Source: JAPOQD01 sp964620555 (GTDB lineage: Bacteria > Pseudomonadota > Gammaproteobacteria > Pseudomonadales > Halieaceae). From it: 64,000 nt of DNA. Position 1 is the stretch's first letter, and every line of letters starts with the position of its first letter. The notes beneath the pieces were generated by a model, which was not told the DNA's origin, made no database searches, and saw nothing but the letters and a program-made list of their open reading frames with translations. Below, in pieces: positions 24,292-32,645 of the stretch. The DNA lies in the NCBI GenBank assembly GCA_964620555.1, contig CAZUGZ010000002.1, positions 1 to 64,000 of the forward strand, read 5' to 3'. Made by a program: the position numbers and the translations under genes.

Positions 24292-25665
24292 TTACCCGCG
24301 CCGCCACTGGGTACCCGAGCGCCTGTCTTCCAGCAACACCCCCCTTGACTCCAGTTGTTGCCGAATCCGGTCCGCTCGCGCAAAGTCCCCATCGCGCCTG
24401 GCCTGCTGGCGCCGCGCCAGGAGCTGTTCTATTTCCTCGACCCCGATGGCTCCCTCCGCAGCCGCCTGAAACCACGCGTCCGGGTCCTCCTGCAGCAGGC
24501 CCAGCAAATCGGCAGCGGCCAGCAGCCGGGCCTTGAAGCGGGGTTTTTCCCGGTCCGGGGCGCTGTTCAGCCCCCTGGCCAGCGCGTGCAGTTCGGCAAT
24601 CGCCACCGGGGTATTGAGGTCGTTGTTGAGGCCGGCATAAAACGCCTCCTGCTGCCAATCGATTTCCTTTTCCGCTTCAATCGCCCGCGCATCCCGCAGG
24701 CAGGTATACAGACCATCCAGCGCCATCCGCGAGCTATCCAGCAATTCCACGGAAAAATTCAGGGCTGAACGATAGTGGGCCGACAACAGGGCAAAGCGCA
24801 GCACTTCGCCCGGATAGTGCTCCAGCAGGTCGCGGACCAGGCGAAAATTGTCCAGCGATTTGGACATCTTCTCGCCGTCGATATCCAGGTAGGCGTTGTG
24901 CATCCAGTAATTGACAAACGTGCCCCCATGAGCGCAGCGGCTCTGCGCCAGTTCGTTTTCGTGGTGGGGAAAGATGAGGTCGCGGCCACCACCATGAATA
25001 TCGATGTCGTTGCCGAAGTGGGCCTTCACCATGGCCGAGCACTCCAGGTGCCAGCCGGGCCGGCCCCGGCCCCAGGGGCTGGCCCAACCCGGCTCGTCCT
25101 CGCCGGCGGGCTTCCACAGCACGAAGTCCCCTGGATAGCGCTTGTAGGCGGCGACTTCCACCCGCGCCCCGGCCTGCATGTCCTCCAGCGAGCGCCCTGA
25201 CAATCGGCCGTACTCGGGCATGGATTGCACGGCGAACAGCACGTGGTCCTGTGACTGGTAGGCATGGCCCTTTTTGAGCAGTTTCTCGATCAGCCCGATC
25301 ATGTCCGCCATGTGCTTCGTCGCCTGGGGCTCCAGGGTGGGTGGCAGGACCTGGAGCCGAGCCATATCCCGGCGGTATCCATCCGCAAACTCCGCGGTAA
25401 TGTCCTCCAGGGTACGGCCACTTTCAGCCATTACCTGGATGATCTTGTCGTCGATATCGGTGATATTGCGGGCGTATATCACCTCCGGGAACTGGGTTTG
25501 CAACAGGCGGAACAGGGTATCGAACACCACCGCGGGGCGGGCGTTGCCGATGTGGGGGAGGTTGTACACCGTGGGGCCGCACACATACAGGGTGACCCGC
25601 TCGGGATGGATGGGGACGAACCGCTCCCTGGCACCGCTCAAGGTGTTGTAGAGCTGCAGCGCCAT
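24292..25665 (-). CDS. cysS: Cysteinyl-tRNA synthetase
   Basis: The 457-residue class I synthetase starts at ATG 25665, one base after the glnS stop codon. It has the zinc/nucleotide site LYVCGPTVYNLPHIGN (with HIGN as the HIGH motif), the metal-binding region WHLECSAMVKAHFG and HGGGRDLIFPHHENE, the KMSKS loop EKMSKSLDN, and an anticodon-binding C-terminus ending in the QLESRGVLLEDRRSGTQWRR pattern typical of CysRS. The frame opens further upstream, but that part overlaps glnS and is not used. It is co-transcribed with glnS. Confidence 0.96.
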   Translation of the reverse strand: MALQLYNTLSGARERFVPIHPERVTLYVCGPTVYNLPHIGNARPAVVFDTLFRLLQTQFPEVIYARNITDIDDKIIQVMAESGRTLEDITAEFADGYRRDMARLQVLPPTLEPQATKHMADMIGLIEKLLKKGHAYQSQDHVLFAVQSMPEYGRLSGRSLEDMQAGARVEVAAYKRYPGDFVLWKPAGEDEPGWASPWGRGRPGWHLECSAMVKAHFGNDIDIHGGGRDLIFPHHENELAQSRCAHGGTFVNYWMHNAYLDIDGEKMSKSLDNFRLVRDLLEHYPGEVLRFALLSAHYRSALNFSVELLDSSRMALDGLYTCLRDARAIEAEKEIDWQQEAFYAGLNNDLNTPVAIAELHALARGLNSAPDREKPRFKARLLAAADLLGLLQEDPDAWFQAAAEGAIGVEEIEQLLARRQQARRDGDFARADRIRQQLESRGVLLEDRRSGTQWRRG

Positions 25666-25666
25666 T

Positions 25667-27331
25667 TTACTGCCGGCTGCCTTCCATGCTTTCGCGCAGG
25701 GCGATGGTCTTGTTGAAGACCGGCCGCTCCGGCCGATGATCGTGGCGGTCGGCCACGAAGTAGGCTTCGCGCTCAAACTGAAAACTCTGCCCCGGCTCAG
25801 CCCGCAACAGGCTGGGTTCGATGACACAATCGGTTTTGACCTGCAGGGAATGGGGGTTCAGGTACGCCGTAAAATCCTCTTCCCCGCGGTCGGGGGCCGG
25901 ATGGTTGAACAGCCGTTCGTAGAGCCGCAGCTCGGCCCGCGCCCCGGCGCTGGCCGAGACCCAGTGGATGACTCCCCGCGGCTTGATGCCGTCGGCAGGG
26001 GCTTTTCCCAGGCTGTCTTCGATTACCCGGCAACGCAATTCCACCACCTCTCCCGAATCATCCTTGAGCACCTGCTCCGCCTCGATGACGTAGGCATGGC
26101 GCAGACGGACCCGCTTGCCCAGCACCAGCCGCTTGTACTTCTTGTTGGCCTGCTCTCGAAAATCCGCCCGATCGATAAACAACTCGCGGGTGAAGGGCAG
26201 TTCGCGCTCGCCCAGGTCGTCCCGCGACGGGTGGCCCGGCACCGTCAGCAGTTCTTCCCCCTGGTAATTGACAAGCTGCACCCGCAGGGGGTTCAGCACG
26301 CACATGGCGCGCGGCACATGCTGGTTGAGGTGATCGCGAATCGCGTATTCCAGCATGGCGACATCCACTACCCCGTCGCTGCGTGTGGTACCCACCATTT
26401 CGCAAAACGTGCGCAGCGCTGCCGGGGTATAACCGCGCCGCCGCAGTCCCTCCACCGTCGGCATGCGCGGATCATCCCAACCGGCCACCACACCCAGATC
26501 CACCAGCCGTTTCAGCTTGCGTTTGCTGGTGACCGTATAACTCACGTTGAGGCGGCCGAATTCGTATTGTCGCGGGCGGCTCGCTACCGGCAACTGGTCG
26601 AGGAACCAATCGTAGAGGGGCCGATGATCTTCGAACTCCAGGGTACAGATGGAATGCGTTACCCCTTCTATGGCATCCCCCTGACCATGGGCGTAATCGT
26701 AGGATGGGTAAATGCACCAGCGGGTGCCGGTCTGATGGTGAGCCAGCTTGCGAATCCGGTACAGGACCGGGTCGCGCAGGTTCATGTTGGGTGAGGCCAT
26801 GTCGATTTTGGCCCGCAGGGCACGACTGCCCTCGGCAAATTCACCCGCTCTCATGCGTCGCAACAAATCGAGATTTTCCTCCACCGGACGCTCCCGGTAG
26901 GGGGAATCCCGGCCCGCGCTGGTCAGGGTGCCGCGGTATTCGCGAGCCTGCTCGGGTGACAGGTCGCATACGTACGCCATTCGATGCCGCACCAGGTGCT
27001 CCGCCCATTCGTAGAGTTGCTGAAAATAGGCGGAGGCATAGCGTGGCTCTCCGTCCCACTGATAGCCCAACCAGCGCACATTTTCCTGAATGGATTCGAT
27101 GTACTCCTGACTTTCCTGCTCCGGATTGGTGTCGTCAAAGCGCAGATGGCAGCGTCCGCCAAACTGTCGTGCCAGACCAAAATTGACGCTGATCGATTTG
27201 ATGTGGCCGATATGAAGGTAGCCGTTGGGCTCCGGCGGGAAGCGGGTAACCACCTCCCGCACCCGACCGGCGGCGAGGTCGGAGGAGATGATGGACTGCA
27301 AAAAGTTGTTGCCCGCTCGCAACTCGGTCAT
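25667..27331 (-). CDS. glnS: Glutaminyl-tRNA synthetase
   Basis: The 554-residue class I synthetase has the HIGH-type motif PPEPNGYLHIGHIKS, the FDDTNP acidic motif, SYDYAHGQGDAIEGVTHSICTLEF and the KMSKS-type VTSKRKL, then the GlnRS anticodon-binding beta-barrels. It charges tRNA-Gln directly. It begins an operon with cysS one base downstream. It is divergent from ppiB, with about 210 bases between that must hold both promoters. Confidence 0.96.
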   Translation of the reverse strand: MTELRAGNNFLQSIISSDLAAGRVREVVTRFPPEPNGYLHIGHIKSISVNFGLARQFGGRCHLRFDDTNPEQESQEYIESIQENVRWLGYQWDGEPRYASAYFQQLYEWAEHLVRHRMAYVCDLSPEQAREYRGTLTSAGRDSPYRERPVEENLDLLRRMRAGEFAEGSRALRAKIDMASPNMNLRDPVLYRIRKLAHHQTGTRWCIYPSYDYAHGQGDAIEGVTHSICTLEFEDHRPLYDWFLDQLPVASRPRQYEFGRLNVSYTVTSKRKLKRLVDLGVVAGWDDPRMPTVEGLRRRGYTPAALRTFCEMVGTTRSDGVVDVAMLEYAIRDHLNQHVPRAMCVLNPLRVQLVNYQGEELLTVPGHPSRDDLGERELPFTRELFIDRADFREQANKKYKRLVLGKRVRLRHAYVIEAEQVLKDDSGEVVELRCRVIEDSLGKAPADGIKPRGVIHWVSASAGARAELRLYERLFNHPAPDRGEEDFTAYLNPHSLQVKTDCVIEPSLLRAEPGQSFQFEREAYFVADRHDHRPERPVFNKTIALRESMEGSRQ

Positions 27332-27545
27332 CGTGTCAACGCGGTGCCTGCCTGGAGGGCCGGGGATTATCCCGCATATTGCAGCATATCGCTAGCGGCG
27401 GATAAGAAAGTTCATGTTTATTAATGGGTTATTCCCGTCTTTCGGGCTTTGTCACGGTCGCAAAGTGCGCCGGATACAGGAAGGGGGACAAGAACCTTCC
27501 AAAGCCAGTATCATGCAGCCCCCCAACAAACCGGAACGAACCCGA

Positions 27546-28040
27546 ATGATCATATTGCATACCACTCATGGTGATATCTCCCTTGAACTGTTTCAGCAGG
27601 AGGCCCCCGGCACCTGTGCCAACTTCATTGCCTATGCCCGGGACGGCTTCTACGACGGCACCATTTTTCACCGGGTCATCGACGATTTCATGATTCAGGG
27701 CGGTGGTTTCGATTCCGGCATGAGGCAGAAAAAAGTTGACAAACCCATCAGGAATGAGGCCGACAATGGACTCGGGAATGAGCTCGGCACCGTCGCCATG
27801 GCCCGCACCTCGGACCCGCATTCGGCCACGGCACAATTCTTCATCAATTTGAAAAACAACGATTTTCTGAACCACCGTGCGCCCAGCGGTGAGGGCTGGG
27901 GCTACGCCGTGTTCGCCAGGGTGAGTGCGGGCATGGAGGTGGTCCAGAAGATCGGCGGGGTAGCCACCCACAGTAGCGGAGGACACCAGGACGTGCCGGT
28001 GGATGTGGTGCTCATCGAATCGGTGGAACTGTGTGACTAG
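27546..28040 (+). CDS. ppiB: Cyclophilin-type peptidyl-prolyl cis-trans isomerase B
   Basis: ATG 27546 begins MIILHTTHGDISLELF, the usual PpiB start; the open frame continues upstream to 27414 without a domain. The 164-residue protein has the cyclophilin core FHRVIDDFMIQGGGF, the active-site GTVAMART and SATAQFFINLKNN, and VFARVSAGMEVV. There is no signal peptide, so it is cytoplasmic. Its TAG stop codon (28038-28040) overlaps the left arm of a palindromic repeat that may end transcription. The gene order glnS / ppiB is conserved in many gammaproteobacteria. Confidence 0.95.
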   Translation: MIILHTTHGDISLELFQQEAPGTCANFIAYARDGFYDGTIFHRVIDDFMIQGGGFDSGMRQKKVDKPIRNEADNGLGNELGTVAMARTSDPHSATAQFFINLKNNDFLNHRAPSGEGWGYAVFARVSAGMEVVQKIGGVATHSSGGHQDVPVDVVLIESVELCD

Positions 28041-28118
28041 GAGTCTGCGCCGTAGAAAATAATCCTGTTGCGAACGCCGCACATCCTCACGACGGATTTT
28101 TCTTCGGCGCAGACTCCT
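28039..28118. repeat. Palindromic dispersed repeat, copy 1 (possible bidirectional terminator)
   Basis: AGGAGTCTGCGCCG at 28039-28052 is exactly complementary to 28105-28118, and the homology extends inward imperfectly (AGAAAA / TTTTTCT and AATCC / GGATT), giving an 80-base hairpin-forming unit between convergent ppiB and the DUF1289 gene. The first 21 bases recur identically at 43728-43748. Its position and the T-run on the inner right arm make a transcription-ending role plausible; that role is inference. Confidence 0.75.
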
Positions 28119-28132
28119 GGCCAACATATCGT

Positions 28133-28591
28133 TCATCCGGCGATGCCGACGTAGCGCTCATACCAGGCATCGGAGAGTACAAAAAAATCCTCGTCGATCA
28201 GTAGCCGCAGTTCCCGCAGGGGGATGTGGCGAAACTCGGGCACTATCAGCAGACCATAGGCTTCAGGGCTGTCGACCTGACTGGCCGCGGCCCGGAGCAG
28301 GCAGTAGGCCCAGCAATAGACATCCCGCTGGGCGGGGTATTCGATCTGCTGGGCATCCAGGCAACCGCGCAGGCGCTTGCGGTCAGTGACCCGCAGCCGG
28401 TTTCGTACGCAGCGGCTCAAAAAACCGGCCAGACGCTGTTCGATCAGGCCCTTCTGCTCTTCCGTATAGGAATTCCAGTGGATCACCTCGTGGGCAAAGC
28501 GCTTGCACCCCCGGCAAACCCGATCGCCGATTCCGGTCGAGCAAACTCCGATACAGGGAGTCTGCACCGTGCGAACTACCACCTCGCTCAT
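28133..28591 (-). CDS. DUF1289 domain-containing protein
   Basis: From ATG 28591 the protein has 152 residues. The N-terminal 50 residues are a DUF1289 domain: PCIGVCSTGIGDRVCRGCKRF with four cysteines that probably bind a metal or cluster, then HWNSYTEEQKGLIEQRL. Most DUF1289 proteins end after about 60-80 residues; this one carries about 90 more, including a cysteine-containing DVYCWAYCLLRAA segment, not recognised. Function unknown. It is divergent from acnB and convergent with ppiB across the palindromic repeat. Confidence 0.8.
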   Translation of the reverse strand: MSEVVVRTVQTPCIGVCSTGIGDRVCRGCKRFAHEVIHWNSYTEEQKGLIEQRLAGFLSRCVRNRLRVTDRKRLRGCLDAQQIEYPAQRDVYCWAYCLLRAAASQVDSPEAYGLLIVPEFRHIPLRELRLLIDEDFFVLSDAWYERYVGIAG

Positions 28592-28644
28592 GGTCGAAAG
28601 TGTAGGGTATCGATTCCGGGAATGCACGGTATTGGCGGGATGAA

Positions 28645-28674
28645 CTGCCAACCGCCGGGCCAATAGGCTACAAT
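28645..28674 (+). promoter_or_regulatory. Possible acnB promoter
   Basis: A good -10 TACAAT lies at 28669-28674 with a partial -35 CTGCCA at 28645-28650 (18-base spacer), 34 bases before the acnB start. The stretch also serves as the upstream region of the divergent DUF1289 gene. The -35 match is weak, so the call is tentative. Confidence 0.35.
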
Positions 28675-28708
28675 CCGCCTTCCTTTTTTGCCCCCCGGGA
28701 GTAGTGCG

Positions 28709-31324
28709 GTGCTCGAAGCCTATCGCCAACACGAATCGGAACGCACCCGATTGGGAATTCCTCCCAAACCGCTCAGCGCCGAGCAGGTTGCGGGGCTGAT
28801 CGAACTGCTGCAAAGCCCCCCCGCCGGCGAGGAGGAATTTCTGCTGGACCTGCTCGCCAACCGCGTGCCTCCCGGAGTGGACGAAGCCGCTTATGTCAAA
28901 GCGGGCTTTCTCTCCGCCATTGCCAGGGGAGAAGCCGAGTCACCGCTGCTCGACGCGGAAATTGCGGTATCGCTGTTGGGCAACATGCACGGCGGCTACA
29001 ACATCGAGACCCTGACCGCACTGCTGGAAGACCCCGGGCTCGGTGACTCGGCGGCGGCGGAACTCAAGCACACCCTGTTGATGTTCGAGGCATTCCACGA
29101 TGTCGAGGAACTGGCCCGAAGCGGCAACCCCAGGGCCAGCGAAGTGTTGCAGTCCTGGGCTGACGGGGAGTGGTTCAGCAGGCGGCCCAAAGTTCCCACT
29201 TCGATCGAGGTGGTGGTGTTCAAGGTCAGCGGAGAGACCAATACCGATGACCTGTCCCCGGCCCCGGACGCCTGGTCCCGGCCCGATATCCCGCTCCACG
29301 CTTTGGCCATGTACAAGATGCCCAGAACCGGACTGGAGCCGGAACAGGCCGGGGTCACGGGTCCGCTGGCACAGATCGAGGCGGTCCGCTCCAGCGGTCT
29401 GCCGGTGGCCTTCGTCGGCGACGTGCTGGGCACCGGATCGTCCCGAAAATCTGCCACCAACTCGGTGCTGTGGTTCTTTGGCCAGGAAATCCCCGGGGTG
29501 CCCAACAAGAAGGGGGGCGGTATCTGTATCGGCGGCAAGGTGGCACCAATCTTTTACAACACCATGGAAGATGCCGGCGCCCTGGTGTTCGAGGCACCGG
29601 TAGAGCGGCTGCAAATGGGAGACGTCGTGGAAATCCGCCCGCTGGAGGGCAGAATCCTGGCGCAGGACGGGTCGCTGCTGGCGGAATTCAAGCTCAAATC
29701 CGAGGTTCTGCTCGACGAAATCCAGGCCGGTGGCCGCATCAACCTGATCATTGGCCGCGGCCTTACGGCCCGCGCCCGCGAGTCGCTGGGGTTGGCGCCG
29801 TCCACCCTGTTTCGGCAACCGGAACAGCCGCGCAATACCGGCGAGGGCTACACCCTGGCACAGAAAATGGTGGGGCGCGCCTGCGGCCTGGCGGGAGTGT
29901 GCCCGGGCGCCTACTGCGAGCCGCGCATGACCACGGTCGGTTCACAGGATACCACCGGGCCGATGACCCGCGATGAATTGAAAGACCTGGCCTGCCTGGG
30001 TTTTTCCGCCGATCTGACCATGCAGTCCTTTTGCCATACGGCGGCCTATCCCAAGCCGGTGGATATCGATACCCAGCACAGCCTCCCCGATTTCATCATT
30101 AACCGCGGTGGGGTCTCCCTGCGTCCCGGAGATGGCATCATCCACTCCTGGCTGAACCGCATGCTGCTGCCGGACACGGTGGGCACTGGTGGCGATTCCC
30201 ACACCCGCTTCCCCATGGGCATTTCCTTCCCGGCGGGTTCCGGCCTGGTGGCCTTCGCCGCCGCCACCGGGGTGATGCCACTGGATATGCCGGAATCCGT
30301 GCTGGTGCGTTTCTCCGGCGAGTTGCAGGCCGGCATCACCCTGCGCGACCTGGTGCATGCCATTCCCTACTACGCCATTCAGCAGGGTCTGCTGACAGTG
30401 GCCAAAAGTGACAAGAAGAACATCTTTTCGGGCCGCATTCTGGAAATCGAGGGCCTGGGCGACCTCACGGTGGAACAGGCCTTCGAGTTGTCGGATGCCT
30501 CCGCCGAGCGCTCCGCGGCAGGCTGTACCATCGCCCTGGACGAGGCTTCCGTGAGCGCCTACCTGAAGTCCAATATCGTGCTGCTGCGCTCCATGATCGC
30601 CGACGGCTACAGCGATGTGCGCACCCTGGAGCGCCGCGCCCGCAAGATGGAAGCCTGGCTGGCTGAACCCGAGCTGCTGCAGGCCGATGCGGATGCCCGC
30701 TACGCCGCCACCCTGGACATAGACCTGAACCAGATAACCGAGCCGATCGTGTGCGCACCCAATGACCCGGATGATGCCAGGCTGCTGTCCGAAGTGGCCG
30801 GTGACCGGGTGGATGAAGTCTTCATCGGAAGCTGCATGACCAATATCGGTCACTTCCGCGCCGCCGGAAAGCTGCTGGAACAGTACGACGGCGACCTCTC
30901 CACCCGTCTGTGGATCGTACCCCCCACCAAGATGGACGAACACCAGTTGATGGAGGAGGGCTACTATAATATTTTCGGAAGAGTGGGAGCCCGTACCGAG
31001 ATGCCGGGCTGTTCCCTGTGCATGGGCAACCAGGCCCGGGTGGCGGCCAACTCCACGGTGCTCTCCACCTCTACCCGCAACTTTCCCAACCGCCTGGGAG
31101 ATGGCGCCAACGTGTATCTGACCTCGGCCGAGCTGGCCTGCGTGGGCGCCATCCTCGGGCGCCTGCCCAGTACCGAGGAATACCTGCACTACGCCGCCAG
31201 CCTCAATGCCAGGGCCGGGGAAATCTACCGCTACATGAATTTTGACCAGATCGCCGAATTTCAGACCAATGCGGCACAAGGTGCACGCATTGCGGCGGTG
31301 GAAATTCAGGAGTTGCGCGCCTGA
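28709..31324 (+). CDS. acnB: Aconitate hydratase B (bifunctional with 2-methylisocitrate dehydratase)
   Basis: The start is GTG 28709 (MLEAYRQHESER), with GGGAG seven bases upstream and an N-terminus aligned with Escherichia coli AcnB (MLEEYRKH). The 871-residue protein has the AcnB domain order: HEAT-like, swivel, then the catalytic domains. The 4Fe-4S ligands are at Cys709 (GSCMTN), Cys768 and Cys771 (PGCSLCMGNQ). It isomerises citrate and isocitrate in the TCA cycle and may act in the methylcitrate cycle. Its 3' end abuts dispersed repeat copy 2 and faces metZ. Confidence 0.97.
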   Translation: MLEAYRQHESERTRLGIPPKPLSAEQVAGLIELLQSPPAGEEEFLLDLLANRVPPGVDEAAYVKAGFLSAIARGEAESPLLDAEIAVSLLGNMHGGYNIETLTALLEDPGLGDSAAAELKHTLLMFEAFHDVEELARSGNPRASEVLQSWADGEWFSRRPKVPTSIEVVVFKVSGETNTDDLSPAPDAWSRPDIPLHALAMYKMPRTGLEPEQAGVTGPLAQIEAVRSSGLPVAFVGDVLGTGSSRKSATNSVLWFFGQEIPGVPNKKGGGICIGGKVAPIFYNTMEDAGALVFEAPVERLQMGDVVEIRPLEGRILAQDGSLLAEFKLKSEVLLDEIQAGGRINLIIGRGLTARARESLGLAPSTLFRQPEQPRNTGEGYTLAQKMVGRACGLAGVCPGAYCEPRMTTVGSQDTTGPMTRDELKDLACLGFSADLTMQSFCHTAAYPKPVDIDTQHSLPDFIINRGGVSLRPGDGIIHSWLNRMLLPDTVGTGGDSHTRFPMGISFPAGSGLVAFAAATGVMPLDMPESVLVRFSGELQAGITLRDLVHAIPYYAIQQGLLTVAKSDKKNIFSGRILEIEGLGDLTVEQAFELSDASAERSAAGCTIALDEASVSAYLKSNIVLLRSMIADGYSDVRTLERRARKMEAWLAEPELLQADADARYAATLDIDLNQITEPIVCAPNDPDDARLLSEVAGDRVDEVFIGSCMTNIGHFRAAGKLLEQYDGDLSTRLWIVPPTKMDEHQLMEEGYYNIFGRVGARTEMPGCSLCMGNQARVAANSTVLSTSTRNFPNRLGDGANVYLTSAELACVGAILGRLPSTEEYLHYAASLNARAGEIYRYMNFDQIAEFQTNAAQGARIAAVEIQELRA

Positions 31325-31326
31325 CC

Positions 31327-31394
31327 CGCATATCTCCCCAAGGTTCGCAGTGAGGACATCGAGACCCTCGCTACAAACCCTGGTGAAATATGCG
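31327..31394. repeat. Palindromic dispersed repeat, copy 2
   Basis: A 29-base left arm (31327-31355) and right arm (31366-31394) are complementary at 23 of 29 positions, separated by ten bases, between the convergent acnB and metZ genes. The right arm matches 43696-43724 at 28 of 29 positions. It could fold as a hairpin and end transcription from both sides. The sequence relation is seen directly; the role is inferred. Confidence 0.75.
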
Positions 31395-31421
31395 ATCTAA
31401 ACTGCTTTGGTTACAGGCACC

Positions 31422-32618
31422 TTAGAGGGCCGCAAAACCCAGTTCCAGATCCGCCTTCAGGTCCTCCACGTTCTCAAGCCCCGCAGCGACCCGGATGAGA
31501 TTTTGGGAAATCCCCTGCGCGGCCCGTTCGGCATCGCTGAGGCGCCCGTGGGTGGTGGTGGCCGGATGCACAATGGTGGTCTTGGCGTCGCCCAGGTTCG
31601 CCGTCAGAGAGACCAGTTGGGTGGCGTCGATGAATCGCCAGGCCTGCTGCCGGGTACCGTGCAGCTGAAATGACAGTACCCCGCCGAAGTCGCTCTGCTG
31701 GACACGGGCCAGATCGTGACCGGGGTGGTCTTCCAGCCCGGCGTAAAATACCCGTTCCACTTCCGGGCGGGCCTGCAACCAGCGCGCCAGTGCCATGGCA
31801 TTGGCACTGTGCGCCTGCATGCGCAGGTGCAGCGTTTCCAGGCCCTTGAGGAACACCCAGGCGTTGAAGGCGCTCATGGTCGGGCCGGCGGAACGAAGAA
31901 ACCCCAATACCTCCTCCATGTGCTGTGCAGCGCCGATGACCGCGCCACCGACGCAGCGACCCTGTCCGTCCAGGTACTTGGTGGCGGAGTGAATCACCAG
32001 GTCCGCGCCCAACAACAGTGGCTGCTGCAGGGCCGGAGTACAGAAACAGTTATCCACCACCAACAGTGCCCCCCGCTCCTTTGCCAACGCCGCCAGGGCG
32101 GCGATATCGGCTACTTCACAGAGCGGGTTGGAGGGCGTTTCGAGAAACAGCATGGCGCTGTTGTCGCGCAGGGCTGCGCGCCATTGTTCCATTTCCACCG
32201 GAGAAACGAAGCTCACTTCAACCCCGAATTTGGTCATGAACTTGTTGAACAGCACCGTCGTGGTGCCGAACACGCTGTGCGAGCAGACAACGTGATCGCC
32301 GGCTTTCAACAGGGCCATGCAGGTACTGAGGATGGCGGCCATGCCGGAGGAGGTTGCCACCGCGGCGTCCCCCCGCTCCAGGGCGGCAATGCGTTGTTCA
32401 AAAATGCGCACGGTAGGATTGGTATAGCGCGAATAGACGTTGCCATCCTGTTCACCCGAGAAGCGTGCCGCCGCATCGGCGGCACTGTCAAACACGTAAC
32501 TGGAGGTCAGGTAAATGGGCTCCGAGTGTTCGCCCTCAGGCCCACGACGCTGGCCGGCGCGCACCGCCAGCGTATCCGGGTGGAGATTCGAGTTTTCGCT
32601 GTCAATATCTTTGGTCAT
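31422..32618 (-). CDS. metZ: O-succinylhomoserine sulfhydrylase
   Basis: This 398-residue PLP enzyme of the Cys/Met metabolism family has the fold-type I signature: SSGMAAILSTCMALLKAGDH, DNCFCTPALQQPLLLGADLVIHSATKYLDGQ with the PLP lysine in SATK. It makes homocysteine from O-succinylhomoserine and sulfide. Choice of MetZ over MetB rests on its place directly after purF, the standard metZ position in Pseudomonas relatives. It is the last gene of the nine-gene run, 27 bases after purF. Confidence 0.9.
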   Translation of the reverse strand: MTKDIDSENSNLHPDTLAVRAGQRRGPEGEHSEPIYLTSSYVFDSAADAAARFSGEQDGNVYSRYTNPTVRIFEQRIAALERGDAAVATSSGMAAILSTCMALLKAGDHVVCSHSVFGTTTVLFNKFMTKFGVEVSFVSPVEMEQWRAALRDNSAMLFLETPSNPLCEVADIAALAALAKERGALLVVDNCFCTPALQQPLLLGADLVIHSATKYLDGQGRCVGGAVIGAAQHMEEVLGFLRSAGPTMSAFNAWVFLKGLETLHLRMQAHSANAMALARWLQARPEVERVFYAGLEDHPGHDLARVQQSDFGGVLSFQLHGTRQQAWRFIDATQLVSLTANLGDAKTTIVHPATTTHGRLSDAERAAQGISQNLIRVAAGLENVEDLKADLELGFAAL

Positions 32619-32645
32619 GGTCGCAGCATACCGGTTGGAAGCCCG

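Noticed and set aside
28550..28570. A further copy of repeat module B (GGGAGTCTGCACCGTGCG)
   Set aside because: It lies inside the DUF1289 coding region, shares only about ten bases, and has no second arm, so it is probably chance.
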